The notes under the pieces were generated by a model, which saw only the letters and a program-made list of their open reading frames with translations, was not told the origin of the DNA and ran no database searches. A stretch of DNA of 64,000 nucleotides from positions 16,049,166-16,113,165 of the forward strand of contig CM067365.1 of NCBI GenBank assembly GCA_034401795.1, written 5' to 3'. How positions within the stretch are numbered: position 1 is the first letter of the stretch; each line of letters opens with the position of its first letter. This DNA comes from Chaetoderma sp. LZ-2023a. Its lineage: Eukaryota > Mollusca > Caudofoveata > Chaetodermatida > Chaetodermatidae. A program made the translations under genes and the position numbers. Positions 1 through 11,829 of the stretch are shown here, in pieces.

Positions 1-1165
1 TAGGCAATCAGTGAACATATTTCTTTTTAATTCTAGAGTTAGCAATTTCAGGCGGTGTAATAATTTTTCCTTTTTGATTCGGTTGTCATGTCAAATTAAA
101 GAAAAAGCAACAACATTCCAGATTGTTTGATTTTGAAATGTGCGTTCTGTTGATTACTCTTAAATGTAAATAGTACATTCTGAAAGCAACTATAAACTGC
201 ACTATTTGACGAGTTTACGCCATTACACTTGTACCTACTCAAAGCTATCGTCCTATGTATGTGGATTGCGCAGTATCTCCCCAGGTACTAATATTACCGT
301 CTTCACGTTACTCCAGTAATGACCTAAACCCGTCCTACAAAGCGTCCTATAAGCGGAAGCTGATACATCATGTAATTTATTTTTTTCTCGCCGACATTTT
401 ATCTCAAATTTTGATGAAATAAATAATGTTTATTAAACTATGCACAATATTTAGGCGGCCCCAATTAATAATTTCACTCCCGCGATGATAGATATAAGGT
501 ATACATTAAGCATAGACGTAGGATGGTTAGAATACGTCGCATGAAAATGTGTTCTAATTTCGTGCCATTTTTGTATCATTTAATTCAACTTTTTCTAGAA
601 ACAAGTCACGTTACTTCGATTTATACTTTTGGGAATTTGGACCTACGATTTAATCAAAAATCGCAATTTTTTTTATAAACTCGATCGCGATGTGATGTTT
701 CAAAGCAAAAATCGCGTAAGCATAGTCTCATTTCAGGCAAAACACTCAGGTGGCTTTGCCTAAAATGTCAAAAAGTTGAAACAGTATTCTCATCCAATTA
801 TCAATGTTATTAAGCGCATCCAAACCATCATTACTGTCAATTTGTCAAAAAGTATACAAATTATAATCAATGTTTTTAATATTTATTATTACTATATTTA
901 TTAATTAATAGACTTCTATTCAAATAGATAATATAACAAGTCACCGTTGCCTTCCCATTTTGGTCCCATTGTAAAAGTTTAGAATTTTTCCCCAGATTAT
1001 CCAGATTTTCCCCCGGATCATGCCCTCAGTGTATGGTCACAACCATTGCTGTGTTAAAATTTGAGTCGATTCGGACTGGTAGTAGTTTGCGATTTATGCA
1101 CAAATTCAGAATTTGACTTGAATTAACATCTCCGTACACATAGACCCTCTTCCCCTTTAGGGTAA
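1..1165. other. AT-rich DNA, no gene seen
   Basis: No open frame of useful length, no RNA gene and no clear repeat unit was recognised here. The stretch is AT-rich with scattered homopolymers. It could be intron or intergenic sequence. Confidence 0.5.
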
Positions 1166-1293
1166 TTAACCCTTTAGCCCTTAGAATGGGGATGGCAAAT
1201 TGTTTTTGAAGAAATCAATATAGTCTGAATTGAATATCTTGAAACTAATTTGACTGCAAAGCAATAGATACGAGTAAGATTAGTTTCAATTAA
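1166..1293. mobile_element. Family B TTAA MITE, degraded
   Basis: Begins TTAACCCTTTAG and contains the family B core (GAATATCTTGAAACTAATTT, then a short TAGTTTCAATTAA return). It abuts the next copy through a shared TTAA at 1290. Only half of the core palindrome is clear, so it is probably a decayed copy. Confidence 0.5.
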
Positions 1294-1495
1294 CCCTTTC
1301 AACAAATCCCCGAAAAAGTGGATTCTTTACGTCATAAAACTTATTCTGTTGAATATTTTGAATTAATTTGACTGCAAGGCATTACTACCTTAGGCAGCAA
1401 TGGCTTCCAGCCAAATTAATTTCAAAATATTCAACAGTTTCCTGTATGGTTACTTTGAAAATGAGATATGGGGAATTGATTAGTGAAAGGGTTAA
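1290..1495. mobile_element. Family B TTAA-flanked palindromic MITE, near-complete
   Basis: Runs from TTAACCCTTTC to GAAAGGGTTAA, about 206 bp. Its centre is a roughly 90-bp inverted repeat: GAATATTTTGAATTAATTTG on one arm and CAAATTAATTTCAAAATATTC on the other, with a short GGCAGCAA centre. A TTAA target and CCC-starting inverted termini are the classical piggyBac signature. No coding capacity, so it is called a non-autonomous element. Confidence 0.75.
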
Positions 1496-1544
1496 ACAGC
1501 TACATCATGGATTGTTGTCTTGTATTTGAGGCATTGAAATTTCA

Positions 1545-1700
1545 AGGGTTAACACATACCACTGCGATGTCAATATTCTATTTTTTAGTGTCAATAGCAA
1601 AGAAATTGGTGTACATTTTTCAACAATTTACGACAGCACCATCTCCCAACAAATTTGTTGAAAAATAAACACCAGTTCATCTTTCTCCTCAATGGCTTAA
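1545..1700. mobile_element. Family C MITE, partial
   Basis: GGGTTAACACATACCACTG and GATGTCAATATTCTA match the family C end. TTTTTCAACAATTT and CCAACAAATTTGTTG are the inner arms, followed by ACACCAGTTCATC. The second terminus is lost. Confidence 0.55.
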
Positions 1701-2189
1701 ATCTTTATTCAGGAGAGCAAGTGATTGCTCCCCTTCAAAATTCTCATGGAGAGGCATGTTATTCATGTTTCCCCACCCAAACCTCTACTAACACCCTCCT
1801 CCCCCCCACCATCCCAAAATACACATATGAAAGAGAAACATGGGGTATACATCTTGAAAATATGCAGTTTCCTGGAGGAAGACAGGTGGTCACCAGTCAG
1901 TGCTGCCATATTGGTTTACAAAGAACAAATGATCTTTCTACTGACTGACCAATGACCATAGATAGGTCCCACAGAACATGATGTACATGTATACACCTTC
2001 CCCTCTTAAAAACAGGCAGATGTTCTCTCCAGAGCAGCTGTAATGTTTACATTTATTTGCTATGGCCAGCAGATGGTTGCTACTTGGGTAGTTGTTAAAT
2101 GGAAGTAATGAGTACTAATGACTGGACTTAACAACTCATTGAATGAATGTCAGGATCTGAAGCAAAATACTGACACACCTTTCTGGTTG

Positions 2190-2365
2190 ATCAGATGTCC
2201 ATTTGCAAGCAGGCGAAGAGATTATATTTCAAAATTTATTACTGGAATGACAGGCTCGGTTATTGAGCCAGACATTCTAGTAATAACTTTTCAAAAATAG
2301 ACATATCACAGGATGGCTGCAGAAGGTTTTTTTGGCCAGGTTTAGGGTTTGAGCTTGACCATTAA
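2190..2365. mobile_element. Family A MITE, diverged
   Basis: Carries the family A inner arms: GATGTCCATTTGCAAGCAGG, TTACTGGAATGACAGGCTCG, the return arm with GAGCCAGACATTCTAGTAAT and TTTTCAAAAATAGACATATC. The outer termini are worn. Confidence 0.55.
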
Positions 2366-2551
2366 CACTTTCACCCATAAATTCCCTGTATCTCAATTTC
2401 ATAGCAATCATACAGGAAAGCTAAGATATTTTGAAATTAATATGACTGGAAGCTGTTGCTGAAGGCAGCAAAAGCTTCCAGTCATATCAATTTCAAAATA
2501 TCTAACCAAATTTGAAGTTACTTTTCAGGGAGTTGTCAGTGAAAGGGTTAT
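2362..2551. mobile_element. Family B palindromic MITE
   Basis: Left end TTAACACTTTCACCC, right end GTGAAAGGGTTA (the last TTAA base mutated). The core arms ATTTTGAAATTAATATGACT and AGTCATATCAATTTCAAAAT are inverted complements around a GCAGCAAAAGC centre. Confidence 0.7.
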
Positions 2552-3065
2552 TACTGGCTACTGCTTGTAAAACTGATATTTCTGTCAGAATCCGTAGCCC
2601 AGATGATTTTCCGTAGGGATATTCCACTGGGAGATTTTATGCATCTGACGTAAAATACTAATTTTCCGCATTAATTTGAGACCAAGAGCACAATTTTATG
2701 CCAACAAATAAAAAAGATATCCTCAATTTAAATTGCTAAAGTAACCAGTAGATAGAGGCGCCATTTTGGACAAGCAGCTGACGTCACCGACACACCTACT
2801 CTGTTTGCCCGATCGAGGATAGCCGTAACCAGGGGAGGTAAATCTTGCATCTAGTGGATAATTAGCGTACAGGCTAAACAACTGGCACTTTGCCACAGTG
2901 TTTGGAGGAAATTAAAGTGCAATTAGTGTTCCGATGATCGCGCCAGTCATTGTAGTGCTAAATTGTCAAAAATTGTTTTCCTATGGGCAATTTCTATTTT
3001 TTAAAAACAATGAACGGTTATGCCAGGAGCGTGTTTGCGATCAACCAGCTACAACAAATTCTTGA
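2551..3065. other. Unassigned interval, no gene seen
   Basis: No long frame, RNA gene or clear repeat. It contains one TGACGTCA-like CRE core near 2780 (CTGACGTCACC), which may be chance. Confidence 0.4.
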
Positions 3066-3067
3066 AA

Positions 3068-3220
3068 AATATGTTAGTTGAATAAATGTTGAATGTAATT
3101 TCTCTGAAAGCTGTTGCTATTGCAACTTCTGCTTCCAGTCAAATTCCAGTTTCAAAATATTCAACAGGCAGCAAATATGGGTCAACATTTAAAAATTTGG
3201 GATCAGTTAGTTAACCCTTT
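3068..3220. mobile_element. Family B MITE, partial
   Basis: The core arm TTCAAAATATTCAACAGG with GCTTCCAGTCAAATTCC is present, and the right side ends near GTTAACCCTTTC at 3211-3222. The left arm is diverged. Confidence 0.5.
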
Positions 3221-3884
3221 CAAGGACAGAAAAGCAGAAAGCTTAAAATTTACCCTGCATAGGCCTATTGTGTGAAACTAATTAGTTTGGAAGCTACCGC
3301 AACATAATTCCAGGAAAATTTAATTCGGAATATTCAACACTGCATAGTTATTTTAAAATTGGGAGTAAATGTTGTAAATGATTAATAACGCTGGATTTCA
3401 ATAGTGTGAAAGCACTAAACTACTAATTATGTCTAGCGTACACTTGTCATTATTTACTAGCTGTCACCTACTATCTTCTATGAAGTAAGCCGCTAAGCGG
3501 TTGCCTATAATTGACCGACTGGGCAATCAGCGACATCGTTTCATTTTGGTTTGCAAATCCCGTTTTACAATTGATGCAAGCAAATACGTCGTTAATTGTC
3601 GAGTTTGATTCTGTTATATTAAAATTAAGTACCGCGCCTTTTGTTTTGAAATGCATGACACATTATTTTAAAATTATACAGACTATATGTTCTAAACTTG
3701 TGTCATCCAAATTTAAATGTGGAAGATATCCATCCAGTGCCGATGTTATGACGCCATCTTTCAGTTAGCCCCTTTTCATGCGGATGCTTCTGTGGATCGT
3801 ACCTGAAAATGTGAATTTCCGCACCCTTTCCATGATCGTTTCTATTACTGCAAGACCATGCTTGACATGCGGACATGATGCGAT

Positions 3885-4108
3885 TTAACCATTTCACGCC
3901 AGCACTGGCCTCTGCAATCGTCAAGTTGAGGACGCAGGTCAAAAGAAGGCTATTTTGAGAATTTACAACTAAAACGATTGTCTCAGTAACCGAACCAGCC
4001 TTTCCAGTGGTCAATTTTCAAAAATAGTCTTCGCTTGACCTGCAAATGGCCATTCAATAAGGAAATATTCTGATTTTCCTGACAGAATTTGGTCTTTAAA
4101 GGGTTAAT
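3885..4108. mobile_element. Family A MITE
   Basis: Left end TTTAACCATTTCACGCCAGC, right end TCTTTAAAGGGTTAA. The inner arms include TCAGTAACCGAACCAGCC and TTTCAAAAATAGTCTTCGCT with GACCTGCAAATGG. The palindromic layout matches the other family A copies. Confidence 0.65.
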
Positions 4109-4669
4109 TAATATTCGGCCATCATAACGCGAAGTAAACAGGTAAATCTAAAAGCGCTGGCAATATTTTGCTGGTGTGTCATTGACGTCATAATCTCGCG
4201 GTTTCTCGCTCTCGTTGCGAGAAAATGGATGTTCCCAGGAGTCACGTTTTCGAGCGTTTTGGGCATATTCATTTTATTATTTCTCGGTAATGGAACAGTG
4301 TATTTTATATTCTTTTGCGGCAACTATTTCGGATTATAGTATATTTTTAGTTGACTTATTCCCGATTTTCACTGGAATTTCCCTTTAAGACAACAATTTC
4401 TTAAAATGGTAAATTCTATTTTTCCGTTTAGATTAGATTGTGCTTATTATAGTATCAAATTACATTCATTAAAACTGTTTGCCAAAGTCATCGTCAACTG
4501 GATATTTTATTAGTCATATTTTACGCGTCATCTTTTTGTGATTATCGGCCATTAAAATATATGTGAATGTCTCAAAATTTTTACGCCTTTAATTTTTTAC
4601 CATTTTTAACCTACATGTATCATTCAGTTACACTGTTTCTGCAAAACTTAACTCAAAGCTTAACCCTTA

Positions 4670-4840
4670 CCACTCTAATGTTAAAACTAATTTTTCAAAT
4701 TGAATTAAAAGATGAACTGGTGTTAATTAAACAACAAATTTGTGAACATCTCCCAACAAAATTGTTGAAAAATGTACACTAGTTTCTTTGCTATTGACAC
4801 CGTAAAAGCTAGAATACTGACATCAGATGGCAAGGGTTAA
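4670..4840. mobile_element. Family C TTAA-flanked palindromic MITE
   Basis: Left end TTAACCCTTACCACTCTAAT, right end GACATCAGATGGCAAGGGTTAA. Inner arms: AAAGATGAACTGGTGTTAAT, then CAACAAAATTGTTGAAAAATG with ACACTAGTTTC. It has the same layout as the complete copy at 9609. Confidence 0.7.
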
Positions 4841-4904
4841 TATCCTACTTTCTGTTCTGCATAGCAAACTCCATCATTTGTGCAGATTTTAACAGAAAAA
4901 TACG

Positions 4905-5345
4905 CGTAACACCAACACACCTCACAAGGACGGAGCCTAATGTAAACATCGCCTCATAATCCATAATCACATGAGTAACTTATATACCGACTTTGGCTGA
5001 ATTCCAACTTTTTCGCTCTACCCATCTTCTGCCCCAAACCCACCCACCCATGTGGCGGCGCCTAGTGATGTAAACACTGATTTGCAATCATATGGGTAAC
5101 TAACATACCAAATTTGGTTGAATTCTATCAACTTTGGCTTTCTATTTCCCACCTCCAACCTGCCACCCCACCCTCCTGGGGATGGCGCCTAATATAAATG
5201 TAGGCATGCAGTCCGCAATTATATCATGGTAACTCACATAACAAATTTGATTGAATTCCACCAAACGTTTATGAGGATAACCAGACGGACAGAATGGATG
5301 GACGGCTCCAATTGCAATATCCTCTCCGTTTTTTTCAAAATGTGT
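4905..5345. repeat. Tandem array, ~150-bp unit, about three units
   Basis: Units recur at GATGTAAACACTG / TAATATAAATGTAGG, each followed by a GCAATTATAT or GCAATCATATGGG block, GGTAACTNACATANCAAAT and TTTGGTTGAATTC, then a pyrimidine-rich CCACCC stretch. The array leads directly into the GAGGCCC-type element at 5370. A single diverged unit recurs at 41120-41215. Confidence 0.6.
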
Positions 5346-5369
5346 GGGGATAACTGGATACTAGACAAA

Positions 5370-7807
5370 ACAAGAAACTCAAGGGGCCTGTATCGCTCAC
5401 CTGGACAATAGGCATTTCAACTAGAATGCTCTTTATCAACAAGATGGCCACCAAACCGTTTATCCGAAGTTTCGAAAATTGCAAATTTGAGATCAGTATA
5501 CCCAAAAACACAAAACCGATTTCGGCCTCAAAATCCATCAAATAAAAAAATCCAATATGGCCACCGAACATGCTATATTTTGATTGGCCCACGGCGGCCA
5601 TGTTTTTTGACGGATCAACTTCTCTTGAACAAACTTTAATGGCCCTTAGGCCCTAATCATATCTGCCAAATTTCGGCCCGATCCCTTCAGCGCTTTTGGC
5701 TACAACTAGGTCAACCAAGATGGCCGCCAAACCATTTGACAAATCAAGTTCCCTTGGCATAAATCATATTTCATGAGGTTTGCATCAATCCCCCAAGCGG
5801 TTTCCGAGAAGACGTTTCCTAAAACCGGCCTAAATCCAAGATGGCCGTCAGCTAAATTGGCCGATTGGGTTCATTTGAACAAACTTAGATCTCTATGCCC
5901 TATGAATGTTTCCTCCCAAATCTAATTGAAATCGGTCCAGTGGTTCTTGAGAAGAAGTCGGGAAAGAATTCCCCATTGCTTTACTATGGGTCCATTGCTT
6001 TACTATGGGAGCCTATGGTGGGAAAACAAACCAAGATGGCAGCCAAACTGTTTATCCGACATTCTCGAAAGTGGCATATTTGAACTCGCCACACTGATAA
6101 GCATATATAAAGCAATTTTCGCCATCAAAATACATCAAATACAAAAAAGCCAATATGACCAAGAAACGCTGAATTTTGATTGGTTGATGGTGGCCATGTT
6201 TTTTAACAAACAAACTTCCCTTCCCTTGAACAAACTTGAAAGGCGCTTGGTCCCTAAGCATATTTACAAATTTACAAAATTTCAACTCTATCCCTTCAGC
6301 GGTTCGGGAGAAGTAGTTTTCGCAAAAAACTAGGTCATCCAAGATGCAAAGCAAATCGGCCAATCAGGTTGCCTTGAACAAACTTGAGTCTACCGTTGCC
6401 TCAAATGATGTGTTATGAGGTTTGAATCAATTCCTCCAGCGGTTTCGGAGAAGATTTTTTAGTGTTTCTAAAAATCAGCCACTTTGGCCGACGGCCATCA
6501 TGGATTTTGACCGATCCGCTTCGAGTGAACAAACTTAGATTTCTATGCCCTATGAATGCTTCCTCCCAAATATAATTGAAATCGGCCCAGTGGTTCTTGA
6601 GAAGAAGTCGTTTAAAGAATTCCCCATTGCTTTACTATGGGCCCATTGATTTACCATGGGAGCCTTCCGATAATCTCGAAAGTAGCATATTTGAACTCGC
6701 CACACTGATAAGAATATATAAAGCAATTTTCGCCATCAAAATACATCAAATACAAAGAAGCCAATATGACCAACAAACGCTAAATTTTGATTGGTTGATC
6801 GCAGCCATGTTTTTTATCGTACGAACTTCCCTTGAACAAACATGAATGGACCTTGGTCCCTAAGCATATTTACCCAATTTCAGACCTATCCCTTGAGCGG
6901 TTCGGGAGAAGTCGTTTTCTGGAAAACCACGTCATGGCCGCCAAGCAAATAGGCCAATAAGGTTGGCTTGAATAAGCTTTGGTCTAACGTTGCCATAGAT
7001 GGTGTGCTATGAGTATTGAATCAATTCCTCTTGCAGTTTCTGAGAAGATTCTTTAGTGTCTAAAAATCAGCCATTTTGGCTGGCGGCCATCTTGGATTTT
7101 GACTGATCCGCTTCGTTTAAACAAACTTAGATCTCTATGCCCTATGAATGCTTCCCCCAAAACATAAGATGGCAGCCAAACCGTTTATCCGACAGTCTCG
7201 AAAGTGGCATACTTGAACTCGCCACACTGATAAGCATATATAAAGCAATTTTCGCCACTAAAATACATCAAGTAAAAAAAAACCACAATATGACCAACAA
7301 ATGCTAAATTTTGATTGGTTGATGCCGGCCATGTTTTTTAACATATGGAATTCCTTTGAACAAATTTGAATGGCCCTTGGTCCCTAAGCATATTTACCAA
7401 ATTTCAGGTCTATCCCTTCAGCGGTTCGGGAGAAGTTGTTTTCGCAAAAACTAGGTTATCCAAGATGGCTGCCAGGCAAATTGCCTTGAACAAACTTGGG
7501 TCTACCCTTGCACTAGATGATGTGTTATGAGTTTTAAATCAATTCCTCCAGCGGTTTCGGAGAATATTTTTTAGTGTTTCTAAAAATCAGCTATTTTGGC
7601 CGGCGGCCATCTTGGATTTTGGCCGATCGGCTTCGTTTGAACAAACTTTAATCTCTATGCCCTAGGGATGCATCCTGCAAAATATAATTGAAATCGGCCC
7701 AGTGGTTCTCTAGAAGTCGTTTAAAGAAAAAGTTGACAGACGACGGACGGACGACAGATGGTCGCCGTGGCATAAGCTCACTTGGCCTTTCAGGCCAGGT
7801 GAGCTAA
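5370..7807 (+). mobile_element. GAGGCCC/CCAGGTGAGC-ended element, body type 1 (long)
   Basis: Starts at ACAAGAAACTCAAGGGGCCT then CGCTCACCTGGAC, and ends in a hairpin AGCTCACTTGGCC-TTTCA-GGCCAGGTGAGCT followed by AA. The interior is about four units of a ~600-bp tandem body containing AAGATGGC(C/T)GCC, TTGAACAAACTT, GAAATCGGCCCAGTGGTTCT and TTTGATTGG(C/T) blocks. Units begin near 5709, 6331, 6927 and 7451. No frame in it looks selected, so it is treated as non-autonomous. Confidence 0.75.
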
Positions 7808-8225
7808 CAATGAACAAACATCAGAAACAAAAATAGCATGTAAATCAATGCCAACAAGAGAACATAAAAAACTTTCCTAGCAATAAATAAACATTCTTTT
7901 TGATATATGTATCATATGAACGAGCTAATGTGTTCTTCCGGCCCACACTGCCACACAAGTCATAAAGATCATCCTTCACACTTAGTGCTCCAAGAGCATG
8001 ATGGAAAGAAAAATGTCTGGGTGCATTACAAAACAATGCTTCACCTTACATAGCAGAGCCGGAGGGATGCTCAAAAACTTAACACCAGTTAGCGCAGACA
8101 CACAGAAAATCAAACCCGGTTTCAAGGTTTCTTTCATACATGTACAATGTCAGATCAAACTAACACAACACAATGTACAGGAGACACTAGACATTAAACA
8201 TTTGGAAACAAACTGAACTAGAAAC
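7808..8225. other. Non-repetitive interval, no gene identified
   Basis: Sequence without a recognised repeat unit. Short frames exist on both strands but none resembles a known protein. It could be intron or 3' UTR sequence; nothing decides this. Confidence 0.35.
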
Positions 8226-8330
8226 AAGAGTTAAACTTTTAAGTGGTCAAAAGAAAATGTCAATTTGCAGGCCAAGGAGACTATTTTTGAAAATTAACCA
8301 CTGATTTGATTGACTCGAGTCAGCTATTCA
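8226..8330. mobile_element. Family A MITE fragment
   Basis: Half copy: GAAAATGTCAATTTGCAGGCC, AAGGAGACTATTTTTGAAAA and TTGATTGACTCGAGTCAGC. The return arm is missing. Confidence 0.5.
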
Positions 8331-8348
8331 GGTCTATGGTAAATTGCA

Positions 8349-9430
8349 ACAAGAGGCCCAGAGTCTGTATCGCTTCTGGAATTATTGGCCACTGGCACAA
8401 TCGAACAAAAGAGATGATCACTGGAAAAATTTACCAATTAGATTTCTGTGAAGCAGGTTTAGCCAAGTTTTATTAAAAGTGGCCCCGTGGTTAATAAGTA
8501 GTCTTTTTATGATTTTCTCAGAAATTTGCAGAAAATACAAGATGTTTCCCAAAAACGGTAAATTCTGATTGATTCACATGTGGCGGACATGTTTAAAAAA
8601 AATATATTTCGGCCCGACCCGTTCAGCGGCCCTGGAGTTGTTTTCGCGAAATCTAGATCATCCAAGATGGCCGCCGAACCATTTGGTAAATCAAGTTCCC
8701 TCAAACAAACTTGGTTCAGCTCTTGCCCTAGATCATAATTTATGACGTTTGCATCAATCACCCCCAGCGGTTTCTGAGATTTTTAACGATGTTTCTAAAA
8801 GTTGGACAAAATCCAAGATAGCCAAACTTGTATCCCTATGCCATAAGGATGCTTCCTGTTAAATATAGTAGAAATCGGCCCAGTGGTTCTTGAGAAGATA
8901 TTTTTAATTTCCCATTGCTTTAGTATGGGAGATGGTGGCAGTAAAAAGGTCCAATATGTCCGCCAAACGCACTGCATTTTGATTGGTCCATGGTAGCCAT
9001 ATTTTTTAACTTATAAAACTCCCTTGAACAAACTTTAATGCCCCGTAGGCCCTAATCATATCTCCCAAATTACGGCCTGATCCCTTCAGCGGATTTGGAG
9101 AAGTGGTTATTGCGAAAACTAGTTCATCCAAGATAGGCGCCAAACCAGTTGGTAAATCAGGTTTTCTTGAAGAAACTTGGCTTAGCTCTTGCACTAGATG
9201 ATGTTTCATGAGTTTTGAATCCATCCCTCAAACATATTTCTAAAAATCAGTCAAAATCCAAGATGGCCACCAGCCAAATTGGCCGATCGGCTTCGTTTGA
9301 ACTTGAATCTCTATGCCCTAAAGATACTCCCTGCCAAATAAATGAAATCAGCTAAGTGGTTCTTGAGAAGTCGTTTAAAGAAAAAGTTAACTCTGGACAG
9401 ATGGTCGCCATGGCATAAGCTCACATTTTA
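8349..9430 (+). mobile_element. GAGGCCC-ended element, body type 1, 3' end lost
   Basis: Left terminus ACAAGAGGCCCAGAGTCTGT is recognisable. The interior has two worn ~600-bp units. It reaches the GGTCGCCATGGCATAAGCTC block that normally precedes the terminal hairpin but breaks off there (9410-9424). Confidence 0.65.
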
Positions 9431-9608
9431 ATAGCTCCATGATAGCCAGTTTTATTTACGTATCAACTTCCCTTAAACAAACTATAATGGCCTTTATCTC
9501 TTGGTCTCATCACTTTTTCCTAATTTCTGCCAGTTATGTAGATGATTTCGCAAAAAACCTAGGTTATCCAAGACAACAACCACACAAATCAGGTTCTCTA
9601 ACTTCTCT

Positions 9609-9808
9609 TTAACCCTTACCACTCTGATATCAAACATTTTATTTTCAAATTAAATTAAAAGATGAACTGGTGTTTATTTTTCAACAAATTTGGTGGAAGA
9701 TGGTGCTGTCATAGACAGCAACATCGTCCACCAAAATTGTTGAAAAATGCACACCAGTTTGCTATTGACGCAGTAAAAGAATATTGACATCAGAGTGGTA
9801 AGGGTTAA
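9609..9808. mobile_element. Family C TTAA MITE, complete (type copy)
   Basis: A 200-bp foldback from TTAACCCTTACCACTCTGAT to ATCAGAGTGGTAAGGGTTAA. The inner arms TTTTTCAACAAATTTGGTGG and CCACCAAAATTGTTGAAAAA flank a GCTGTCATAGACAGC centre. TTAA and CCC-starting termini again suggest piggyBac-type mobilisation. Confidence 0.8.
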
Positions 9809-10241
9809 CAAAATAATGCTCTAAGCCTAAATAAAATTTCTTTAGTCTCAAATCAATTATTCAAGCTGTCTCAGAGATGGTTAAATGGGTTTCTAAAAAG
9901 AAAGCTCAAAACCCAAGCTGGTCACCACCTAAATCAAGTAAGCACCTTCCTTTGAAGTCTTTAATCTCTTTGCCTTAACGATGCTTCTGGCAAATCTACT
10001 TGAAATCAGCTCAGTGGTTCTTGGGAAGTGGTTTTAAGCTTCCCATTCTGTTCAGGACTATAGAAGTTTTGGCGAGAAAATACGCAAAAATTGCCACCGA
10101 TGACCAACTAATATAACCCGAAATGTGGCTGCGCTGCAATGCAACCATAAAGCTCGACTTTACGATTTTGCAATGAACTATGAAGCTTGACATAAATAAA
10201 CCCACCAAATAAATATAGACGGCTTATCAATAACCTTACCA

Positions 10242-10440
10242 ACAAGAGGCCCAAGGGCCTGTAATGCTCAACTGGACCATTAGCATTTAAATACCGGTAG
10301 ACATGATGGATAATTTTCAAAAAATCAATGATTGTCACCAAAGAAATTGACCAATCAAAATTCTCGTTTGATACGTTGAAGCCTATCATGATAGGATCGC
10401 TGCACATAAGTTTCATAAATCATCCCACTAATTAAGTAGT
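10242..10440 (+). mobile_element. GAGGCCC-ended element, 5' fragment
   Basis: Starts ACAAGAGGCCCAAGGGCCTG with CTGGACCATTAGCATTT, then the start of a type 2 body (AATTGACCAATCAAAATTCT, TGATAGGATCGCTGC). It is truncated before the 3' hairpin. Confidence 0.55.
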
Positions 10441-10580
10441 GTTTTCAATATCTGTGTAAAATTAAAAACAAGAGTTTTAGTGAAACTCAACATACACCTG
10501 CAGGCATACTTGTTTGAAGAATACTAAATGTGAACAGTTTGTCTTTGATAATTCTCTGAGAAGGGGGGGAAGAGACCTCT

Positions 10581-11075
10581 ATTAGGTACACATTTGGAAT
10601 TCATGGCAAGGACATCACTAAAAATCTGAGTCTTCACAGCTGCATTGATCATTATAATTACAAGACAATTTTGATGAATATGAGCCGATTTTGACGAAAC
10701 AAGATTATGACACTTCGTCTATCCCTAAAACATCTGCTGAACAAAAAATTGTGAGTGTAGGTTTAAAACTATTCAAAGATATGGCCTGGACAAGAAAATT
10801 GACAAATTTGTGCTTTTCAGGGGATTATTAGGTACACATTTGGAATTCATGGCAAGGACATCACTAAAAATCTGAGTCTTCGCAGCTGCATTGATCATTA
10901 TAATTACAACAAGACAATTTTGATGAATATGAGCAGATTTTGACGAAACAAGATTATGACACTTCGTCTATCCCTAAAACATCTGCTGAACAAAAAATTG
11001 TGAGTGTAGGTTTAAAACTATTCAAAGATATGGCCTGGACAAGAAAATTGACAAATTTGTGCTTTTCAGGGGAGA
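10581..11075. repeat. 246-bp direct tandem duplication
   Basis: The block at 10581-10826 is repeated at 10827-11075 with only a few differences (CACAGCTGCA versus CGCAGCTGCA, GAGCCGATT versus GAGCAGATT, and a 3-bp insertion in the second). Both copies start ATTAGGTACACATTTGG and end TTTGTGCTTTTCAGGGG. The similarity implies a recent duplication inside an older repeat whose next diverged unit follows to about 11275. Confidence 0.9.
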
Positions 11076-11279
11076 TAACTCGGGAAAATATGGGTGGATT
11101 TTGCCAAAACGATATCATTGCACTTCGTCTACACCCTAACACATCTGCTGGAAAAAAAATTGTGAGTGTGGGTTCAAAACTCTTCGAGATCTGGTCCGGA
11201 CAAGAAATCAGACGGAAGGATGCACGGAGGGACGACGAGCGCAATCACTTACGCGGGCGTAGCCTACCACTATAGAATC

Positions 11280-11790
11280 TTTCCAGTCAAATTTGGATAA
11301 AATGCACCAAGCAGTTATGGAGATGCATTTTGACAATTTCAGCTACATTTTTCATGAAATTTGATTTTAAGAAAAAAAATCGACCAATTAAAATTCTGAA
11401 ATGTTCTGGAGCCTTCCGTGATAGGATCTGTCCAGACGGGTCGACATCTGCCAAGCGGTTAATGAGTAGCATTTTGACAATTTCTGGTAAATTTTTCAGA
11501 AAATCTAAGGTTTTCACCAATAAACTTGACCAATCAAAATTATGTATACAAGTTTTGAAGCCCTAGCCCTATAGAATCCTTTTAAGCAAGTTGAAATCTG
11601 TCAAATGGTTAATGAGGATTAGCGTTTTAACAACTTCCGGTAATTTTTTAAACATTTTCACCACAAAACATGATCAATCAAAATTCTGTAGCCCACCACC
11701 TTGTAGGGTCCTTCCAGCCAAATTAGGTTGAAATATGCCTAGCGCTTAATGAGTAGCGTTTTTCAACAAAAGTTGGAGGGACGACGAATG
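11280..11790 (+). repeat. Type 2 tandem body without recognised 5' terminus
   Basis: Three to four units of the ~150-bp type 2 body: GACCAATNAAAATTCTG, a GAGCCTACCACC-like block, CCTTCCAGCCAAATT, GTTGAAAT and GTTAATGAGTAGC. It matches the interior of the elements at 12121, 27892 and 45532. Ends near a GACGGTCGACGTGCG stretch but no terminal hairpin is present. Confidence 0.6.
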
Positions 11791-11829
11791 AAAGACGGTC
11801 GACGTGCGTATCAGTGACCATCACCCTTT

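Noticed and set aside
5370..7807. Several 60-135 codon frames in the GAGGCCC elements
   Set aside because: They recur in different frames and on both strands of the same repeat and start or stop arbitrarily. Peptides such as MKSAQWFLRRSR come from the GAAATCGGCCCAGTGG block and are not evidence of a gene.
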